Shown in pieces: positions 6,880-10,597 of a stretch of DNA of 10,597 bases. Source of the stretch: Flavobacteriales bacterium UBA958 (GTDB lineage: Bacteria > Bacteroidota > Bacteroidia > Flavobacteriales_D > Crocinitomicaceae); NCBI GenBank assembly GCA_002293045.1, contig DBCM01000046.1, positions 34,868 through 45,464 of the forward strand. Reading direction: 5' to 3'. Position numbers and translations under genes: made by a program. The first letter of the stretch is position 1. The number at the start of each line of letters is the position of its first letter. The notes under the pieces were generated by a model, which saw only the letters and a program-made list of their open reading frames with translations, did no database searches and had not been told where the DNA came from.

Positions 6880-7548
6880 ATGAACGAAGGACAAGAATTT
6901 TTAAAATATGCGACTAAGCATGTAGGTTTAAGCAGCATGCACCTTGGACATTTTATTGAATCATCAATGACTCCCTATATCATCGAGGAGCGCCCAATGA
7001 ACATGACCCAAATGGATGTGTTTTCTCGCTTGATGATGGATAGAATCATCTTTCTTGGGACAGGCATTAACGATCAAGTAGCCAATATCATCAATGCACA
7101 GTTGTTATTCTTGGAATCCTTAGACGCGAAAAAAGACATTCAGATTTATATGAATTCTCCGGGCGGGTCAGTTTATGCGGGCTTAGGCATCTATGACACC
7201 ATGCAGTATATTCGTCCGGATGTTGCTACCATTTGCACAGGAATTGCAGCTTCTATGGGTGCAGTGTTGTTGTGTGCTGGGGCAGAGGGTAAACGAAGTG
7301 CTTTAAAGCATGCGCGCGTTATGATTCATCAACCCCTGGGCGGTGCACAAGGTCAAGCGTCAGACATTGAAATAACTGCTCGTGAGATTCAGAAATTAAA
7401 GAAGGAATTGTACGACATCATTGCAACACATTCTAAGCAAGATTATGAAAAGGTTTGGCAAGACTCAGACCGTGATTATTGGATGACATCGGAAGAGGCA
7501 AAAGCATATGGCATGGTGGATGAGGTGTTGTTGAGAAATCCAAAATAA
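6880..7548 (+). CDS. clpP: ATP-dependent Clp protease proteolytic subunit ClpP
   Basis: Serine peptidase forming the two-ring, 14-subunit degradation chamber that works with ClpX or ClpA/C. It has 222 residues from the chosen start. The catalytic triad is complete: Ser125 in GIAASMGA, His150 in MIHQP and Asp199 in SDRDYW, with the same Ser-His (25) and His-Asp (49) spacings as E. coli ClpP. MNSPGGSVYAG (91-101) is the oxyanion/substrate-strand motif. The frame is open back to an ATG at 6829, which would add 17 residues (MRKCGSFWLILKNNQTH). I reject that start because the -7 box at 6854-6861 lies inside the extension, leaving 6880 as the first ATG of the transcript. About 40 residues precede the conserved core (IIEERP); part is probably a removable propeptide. 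clpX follows after 1 nt, so the two are surely co-transcribed. Confidence 0.96.
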   Translation: MNEGQEFLKYATKHVGLSSMHLGHFIESSMTPYIIEERPMNMTQMDVFSRLMMDRIIFLGTGINDQVANIINAQLLFLESLDAKKDIQIYMNSPGGSVYAGLGIYDTMQYIRPDVATICTGIAASMGAVLLCAGAEGKRSALKHARVMIHQPLGGAQGQASDIEITAREIQKLKKELYDIIATHSKQDYEKVWQDSDRDYWMTSEEAKAYGMVDEVLLRNPK

Positions 7549-7549
7549 G

Positions 7550-8779
7550 ATGACATCGAAACGAGAATGTTCTTTTTGCGGGAATGAAATAATTCATCCG
7601 CATGTGTTGGTTTCTGGAGCTTCTGCGGTGATATGCGATGAATGTGTAATACAAGCGAAGCGAATTGTAGACAGTGAGTTGAATCGCAATCAAGTGGAAT
7701 TACCCAAAGACCGCCCTGCGTTTAGTGCCTTAAAACCAAAAGAACTGAGTGCTAAGTTAGACGAGTTTGTGATAGGACAAAAAGAGGCAAAAAAAGTACT
7801 CAGTGTTGCTGTATATAATCACTACAAGCGTTTAGAAGCGAATCTGTTAGAGTCTGATGTTCAAATTGAAAAATCAAACATTGTATTGGTTGGAAGAACA
7901 GGGACCGGAAAAACACTATTGGCCAAAACCATTGCGAATCTTTTGGATGTGCCATTTTGTATTGCTGATGCCACGGTACTCACCGAAGCAGGATATGTAG
8001 GAGAAGATGTTGAAACGATCTTAACACGATTGTTACAGGCGGCAGACTATAACGTAGAAAAAGCACAACGGGGGATTGTATTTATTGACGAAATAGATAA
8101 AATTGCTCGTAAAAAGGATAATCCATCCATCACCCGAGATGTTTCGGGTGAAGGGGTGCAACAAGCCCTGTTGAAATTACTCGAGGGAACCATCGTAAAT
8201 GTTCCCCCGCAAGGTGGACGAAAACACCCAGAGCAAAAGCTCATTCAACTCGATACTCGAAATATCCTGTTTGTTTGTGGTGGAGCATTCGACGGAATTG
8301 AGCGGTTAATTGCCAATCGAGTGAATAAGACGGCTATTGGGTTTTCAATGAAGGAAAAAGCCAGCGTTGAGCCCTTAGATTTGTTGAGCTATATTTCGCC
8401 AACAGATTTAAAGAATTATGGATTGATTCCAGAATTAATCGGGCGCTTCCCCGTGTTAAGTCATTTGGTTCCCCTTGACCGTGCTGCGCTTCGTCGCATC
8501 TTAACAGAACCCAAAAACGCTTTGATGAAACAATTCGTGAAAGTGTTTGAACTGGATGGAATTCGCCTCACCTTCGATCAATCCGTGTTGGATTTTATCG
8601 TAGATAAAGCCATAGAATTTGAATTAGGAGCCCGAGGATTACGTGCCATTTGTGAGGCGATTTTTATGGATGCCATGTATGAATTTCCTTCAACAAACAA
8701 GAAAAAGTTTCACGTTTCCTTAGAATATGCAGAAACCGTGTTTAATAAAGCTAAGGTCGCTAGATTATTTGCTGCGTAG
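7550..8779 (+). CDS. clpX: ATP-dependent Clp protease ATP-binding subunit ClpX
   Basis: AAA+ unfoldase that recognises tagged or damaged proteins and threads them into ClpP. It has 409 residues. The N-terminal zinc-binding domain has Cys7, Cys10, Cys29 and Cys32. The ATPase domain shows Walker A GRTGTGKT (115-122), pore loop GYVG (149-152 region), Walker B IVFIDEIDK (176-184), the RKH loop in GGRKHPEQK (222-230), sensor I near NILFVCGG (238-245), the ClpP-docking IGF tripeptide (263-265), the arginine finger in GRF (Arg299) and sensor II GARGLR (360-365). All functional elements are present, so it should be a ClpP-competent unfoldase. The protein ends ARLFAA, a hydrophobic-Ala-Ala tail like those ClpX itself recognises. 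The start is 1 nt after the clpP stop. No terminator is visible before the pdhB promoter. Confidence 0.97.
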   Translation: MTSKRECSFCGNEIIHPHVLVSGASAVICDECVIQAKRIVDSELNRNQVELPKDRPAFSALKPKELSAKLDEFVIGQKEAKKVLSVAVYNHYKRLEANLLESDVQIEKSNIVLVGRTGTGKTLLAKTIANLLDVPFCIADATVLTEAGYVGEDVETILTRLLQAADYNVEKAQRGIVFIDEIDKIARKKDNPSITRDVSGEGVQQALLKLLEGTIVNVPPQGGRKHPEQKLIQLDTRNILFVCGGAFDGIERLIANRVNKTAIGFSMKEKASVEPLDLLSYISPTDLKNYGLIPELIGRFPVLSHLVPLDRAALRRILTEPKNALMKQFVKVFELDGIRLTFDQSVLDFIVDKAIEFELGARGLRAICEAIFMDAMYEFPSTNKKKFHVSLEYAETVFNKAKVARLFAA

Positions 8780-8802
8780 TTTATTTTTATTGACGCGTTT
8801 AT

Positions 8803-8810
8803 TACCTTTG
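8803..8810 (+). promoter_or_regulatory. Predicted -7 box of the pdhB promoter
   Basis: TACCTTTG, followed by CA, matches the Bacteroidota TAnnTTTG consensus and lies 29 nt before the pdhB start. The nearest upstream TTG (8790-8792) is only 10 nt away, too close for a standard -33 element, so the upstream half of the promoter is not identified. Confidence 0.55.
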
Positions 8811-8839
8811 CACTTCGTTTACAACATTTTACCAATATC

Positions 8840-9817
8840 ATGAAAACAATTCAGTTTCGAGAAGCTTTAAGAGAAGCAATGTCCGAAGAAATGAGGAGAG
8901 ATTCCTCCGTATTTTTGCTCGGGGAAGAAGTCGCCGAGTACAACGGCGCATATAAGGTATCCCAAGGTATGTTGGACGAATTTGGTCCAAAACGGGTTAT
9001 TGATACCCCGATTGCTGAATTAGGCTTTGCCGGAATCGCTGTGGGTGCATCCATGAACGGACTGCGACCGATTGTTGAATTCATGACATGGAACTTCGCT
9101 ATTCTTGCGGCGGACCAAATTATAAATTCGGCTGCGAAAATGTTGCAAATGTCAGGAGGGCAATACCATTGTCCTATTGTATTTCGCGGTGGAAATGGAA
9201 CAGCGGGCCAGTTGGCAGCTACCCATTCTCAAAGCTTTGAAGCATTTTATGCCCATGTACCTGGCTTGAAAGTGATTACTCCATCCAATCCAGCAGATGC
9301 AAAAGGACTCTTGAAAGCAGCCATTCGCGACGAAGATCCTGTTGTCTTTTTGGAATCTGAGAAAATGTATGGGGATAAGGGAGAAGTCCCAGAAGGAGAG
9401 TATATCATTCCTATTGGTGTGGCTGATGTGAAACGTAAAGGAACCGATGTAACCATCGTTTCTTTTGGTAAAATTATCAAAGTGGCTTATGAAGCGGCTG
9501 AGGAATTGGCAAAAGAAAACATTCATGCTGAAGTGATTGACCTGCGTACAATTCGTCCACTTGATTATCACACGATTGTTGAGTCCATTAAAAAAACGAA
9601 CCGGTGTGTGGTGCTTGAAGAATCTTGGCCTTTGGCAAGTATTTCTTCGGAAATCGCATATCACCTGCAGCGCTATGCCTTTGATTATTTGGATGCACCC
9701 GTAGAGCGCGTAACACAAACAGATACACCATTTGCGTTTTCTCCGACCTTAATTGATGAGGCCCTTCCAAATGTGGATCGCTTGATCAAAGCAGTTAAGC
9801 GGACCTTGTATCGATAA
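8840..9817 (+). CDS. pdhB: Pyruvate dehydrogenase E1 component, beta subunit
   Basis: With the alpha subunit it forms the thiamine-diphosphate-dependent E1 of the pyruvate dehydrogenase complex, decarboxylating pyruvate and passing the acetyl group to lipoyl-E2. It has 325 residues, normal for a stand-alone beta subunit. GEEVAEYNGAYKVS (28-41) and DTPIAELGFAGIAVGAS (55-71) form the N-terminal transketolase-type pyrimidine domain; Glu60 corresponds to the glutamate that activates the cofactor aminopyrimidine. THSQSFEAFYAHVPGLKV (128-145) holds the conserved active-site-channel histidine (His129). The C-terminal domain follows, with EVIDLRTIRPLD (about 232-243) and VVLEESW. The alpha subunit (pdhA) and E2 (pdhC) genes are not in this window; a separate pdhB is, as I recall, common in Flavobacteriia. 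Related 2-oxoacid dehydrogenase beta subunits (branched-chain, acetoin) are similar, so substrate assignment is slightly less certain than family. Confidence 0.93.
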   Translation: MKTIQFREALREAMSEEMRRDSSVFLLGEEVAEYNGAYKVSQGMLDEFGPKRVIDTPIAELGFAGIAVGASMNGLRPIVEFMTWNFAILAADQIINSAAKMLQMSGGQYHCPIVFRGGNGTAGQLAATHSQSFEAFYAHVPGLKVITPSNPADAKGLLKAAIRDEDPVVFLESEKMYGDKGEVPEGEYIIPIGVADVKRKGTDVTIVSFGKIIKVAYEAAEELAKENIHAEVIDLRTIRPLDYHTIVESIKKTNRCVVLEESWPLASISSEIAYHLQRYAFDYLDAPVERVTQTDTPFAFSPTLIDEALPNVDRLIKAVKRTLYR

Positions 9818-9835
9818 TTAAAAAACTTATAAAAC

Positions 9836-9864
9836 AAAAAAAGGGGCCGAAGCCCCTTTTTTTT
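9836..9864. terminator. Bidirectional intrinsic terminator between pdhB and the T9SS cargo gene
   Basis: A perfect 12-bp stem (9836-9847 with 9852-9863) with tetraloop CGAA has a five-pair GC core (GGGGC/GCCCC). It is flanked by A7 on the left and T8 on the right, so each strand has a U-tract after the hairpin. It begins 18 nt after the pdhB stop and lies 12 nt beyond the stop of the convergent gene, so it can serve both. Confidence 0.92.
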
Positions 9865-9876
9865 GGTTGGTGGTAA

Positions 9877-10597
9877 TTAAAGGACAATCAATTGTTTGGT
9901 GGCAGTAGAACCGTTGGTAGATTTAATCGTAACCATGTACATTCCGGCTTCCAAATCAGTTAACATAATCGTTTGGTAGTTTTGTATGGATCGATTCATC
10001 ACTACTCGTCCGCTTTGCTCGATAACACTCAGCTTCATTCCAGATCCTTTCCAAGAAATTTTTACATTTCCGTAAGAAGGGTTAGGATATACATTAAGTG
10101 CAATGTCTTGAAGAGCAGATGTATTCGCAGTACTCTCATTCAGCACCTCCGTCGTTACTTCAGCACTACATCCGTTGTTGTCAGTTACAATTACTGAATA
10201 AACTCCTGCGCTTAAGTTGCTTAAATCTTCAGTTGTTTCTCCGTTAGACCATTCGTAGGTGTATCCTGGGGTTCCTCCAACTACGTTTAGATCGATGCTG
10301 CCCTCCATGTTACCCAAATCGGAAGTGGTAAGTGGATTTAAATCAATAGCAGTAGGCTCAGTAACCTCATATGAACCGCTCGTTGTACATCCATTCGCAT
10401 CCGTGATTTGTACATAATAGGTCCCAGCAGTTAAGGTGGTGTTATGGTCTGTATTAGCACCGTTACTCCACTGGTACGTATAGCTTGGATTTCCACCTTC
10501 CACGGTTACTTGAACCGAACCGTTAGTTCCTCCGTTGCAGCTTACATTATTCGTACTTGCTTGTTGGATTGCTGGGGTTCCGTTGCTAACAAGTGCC
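9877..10597 (-). CDS. Secreted protein with SprB repeats and T9SS sorting domain, C-terminal part
   Basis: The C-terminal 240 residues of a larger protein; the frame stays open to the window edge, so the GTG at 10503 is not a real start. Reading inwards it has two SprB-type (PKD/Ig-like) repeats, each with GGxPxYTYxWSNG, LxAGxYxVxxTDxNGC, then a C-terminal type IX secretion sorting domain of about 78 residues: VYPNPSYGNVKIS, SGRVV, LEAGMYMVTIKS, and the terminal basic-hydrophobic KQLIVL. Such domains direct export across the outer membrane by the T9SS and are normally removed on attachment or release. The start, signal peptide and any catalytic or adhesive domains are outside the window, so function is unknown; adhesin-like surface proteins are common with this architecture. 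Its stop is separated from pdhB by the shared terminator. Confidence 0.92.
   Translation of the reverse strand, partial: ALVSNGTPAIQQASTNNVSCNGGTNGSVQVTVEGGNPSYTYQWSNGANTDHNTTLTAGTYYVQITDANGCTTSGSYEVTEPTAIDLNPLTTSDLGNMEGSIDLNVVGGTPGYTYEWSNGETTEDLSNLSAGVYSVIVTDNNGCSAEVTTEVLNESTANTSALQDIALNVYPNPSYGNVKISWKGSGMKLSVIEQSGRVVMNRSIQNYQTIMLTDLEAGMYMVTIKSTNGSTATKQLIVL
9880..10113 (-). other. T9SS C-terminal sorting domain (type A-like)
   Basis: The last 78 codons encode a beta-rich sorting domain: YPNP motif near its start, GNVKISW, a central SGRVV, then LEAGMYMVTI and the final KQLIVL. This pattern matches type A T9SS C-terminal domains (the TIGR04183 type) as known in Flavobacteriia and Porphyromonas. 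Confidence 0.9.
10135..10353 (-). repeat. SprB-type protein repeat 2, lacking the first cysteine
   Basis: Encodes the second repeat, with GNMEGSIDLNVVGG, GYTYEWSNG and LSAGVYSVIVTDNNGC. The position of the opening cysteine is occupied by the SDLGN segment, so only the closing cysteine remains. It directly precedes the linker to the sorting domain. Confidence 0.82.
10354..10557 (-). repeat. SprB-type protein repeat 1
   Basis: Encodes a complete SprB repeat: SCNGGTNGSVQVTVEGG, SYTYQWSNG, LTAGTYYVQITDANGC, ending EVTEP. It has both the opening and closing cysteines typical of the family. Similarity to the next unit is clear at protein level, so this is a domain repeat rather than a recent exact DNA duplication. 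Confidence 0.85.

Noticed and set aside
8790..8795. TTGACG resembling an E. coli -35 element before pdhB.
   Set aside because: No matching -10 hexamer occurs 16-18 nt downstream, and the spacing to the TACCTTTG box (10 nt) is too short for a Bacteroidota -33.
9152..9718. A 188-codon open frame on the minus strand inside pdhB.
   Set aside because: It lies wholly within a clear pdhB, shows no family motif, and is rich in Cys/Phe/His as expected for an antisense shadow.
10501..10503. GTG as a start codon of the T9SS cargo protein.
   Set aside because: The frame continues upstream to the window edge and encodes the first half of an SprB repeat (SCNGG...), so this GTG is an internal valine.

Overview
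The window looks like ordinary chromosome from a Bacteroidota bacterium, most likely of the Flavobacteriia type. The evidence is: the gliding-motility genes gldE and gldD; a secreted protein with SprB-type repeats and a type IX secretion system (T9SS) sorting domain; start codons in A/T-rich leaders without an evident Shine-Dalgarno sequence; and TAnnTTTG -7 promoter boxes, characteristic of the Bacteroidota primary sigma factor. I see no transposase, integrase, tRNA, rRNA, CRISPR array or phage gene, and no previously undescribed multi-gene system. The less familiar items are a TPR/OmpA-like lipoprotein, a terminator placed inside a coding sequence, and the T9SS cargo at the right edge.

Layout. 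Positions 1-4107 (+) are a tightly packed run: the 3' part of topA (topoisomerase I), ssb, gldE, gldD and folK. Gaps are 23 and 9 nt at first, then gldE/gldD overlap by 25 nt and gldD/folK by 13 nt, which suggests one transcript with coupled translation. Positions 4103-5918 hold a self-contained unit: a good -33/-7 promoter, a 570-residue lipoprotein gene, and an intrinsic terminator. A MurG-like glycosyltransferase (-) converges on it and overlaps its stop codon; the terminator hairpin lies inside that gene's last codons. Its start lies back to back with clpP. clpP and clpX (+) are 1 nt apart and encode the two parts of the ClpXP protease. pdhB (+), the E1 beta subunit of pyruvate dehydrogenase, follows with its own -7 box. 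A strong symmetrical hairpin separates it from the convergent T9SS cargo gene (-), whose 5' end is outside the window.

How the genes relate. topA and ssb serve DNA topology and replication/repair, and folK serves folate synthesis. gldE and gldD belong to the gliding machinery, and the cargo protein at the right edge is the kind of product the associated T9SS exports and anchors, so gliding/T9SS functions occur at both ends. ClpP and ClpX form one machine. The lipoprotein and glycosyltransferase are envelope-related by sequence, but their specific jobs cannot be read from the window. No stretch over 300 bases lacks a gene; the longest gaps are about 50-75 nt and hold the promoters and terminators listed.
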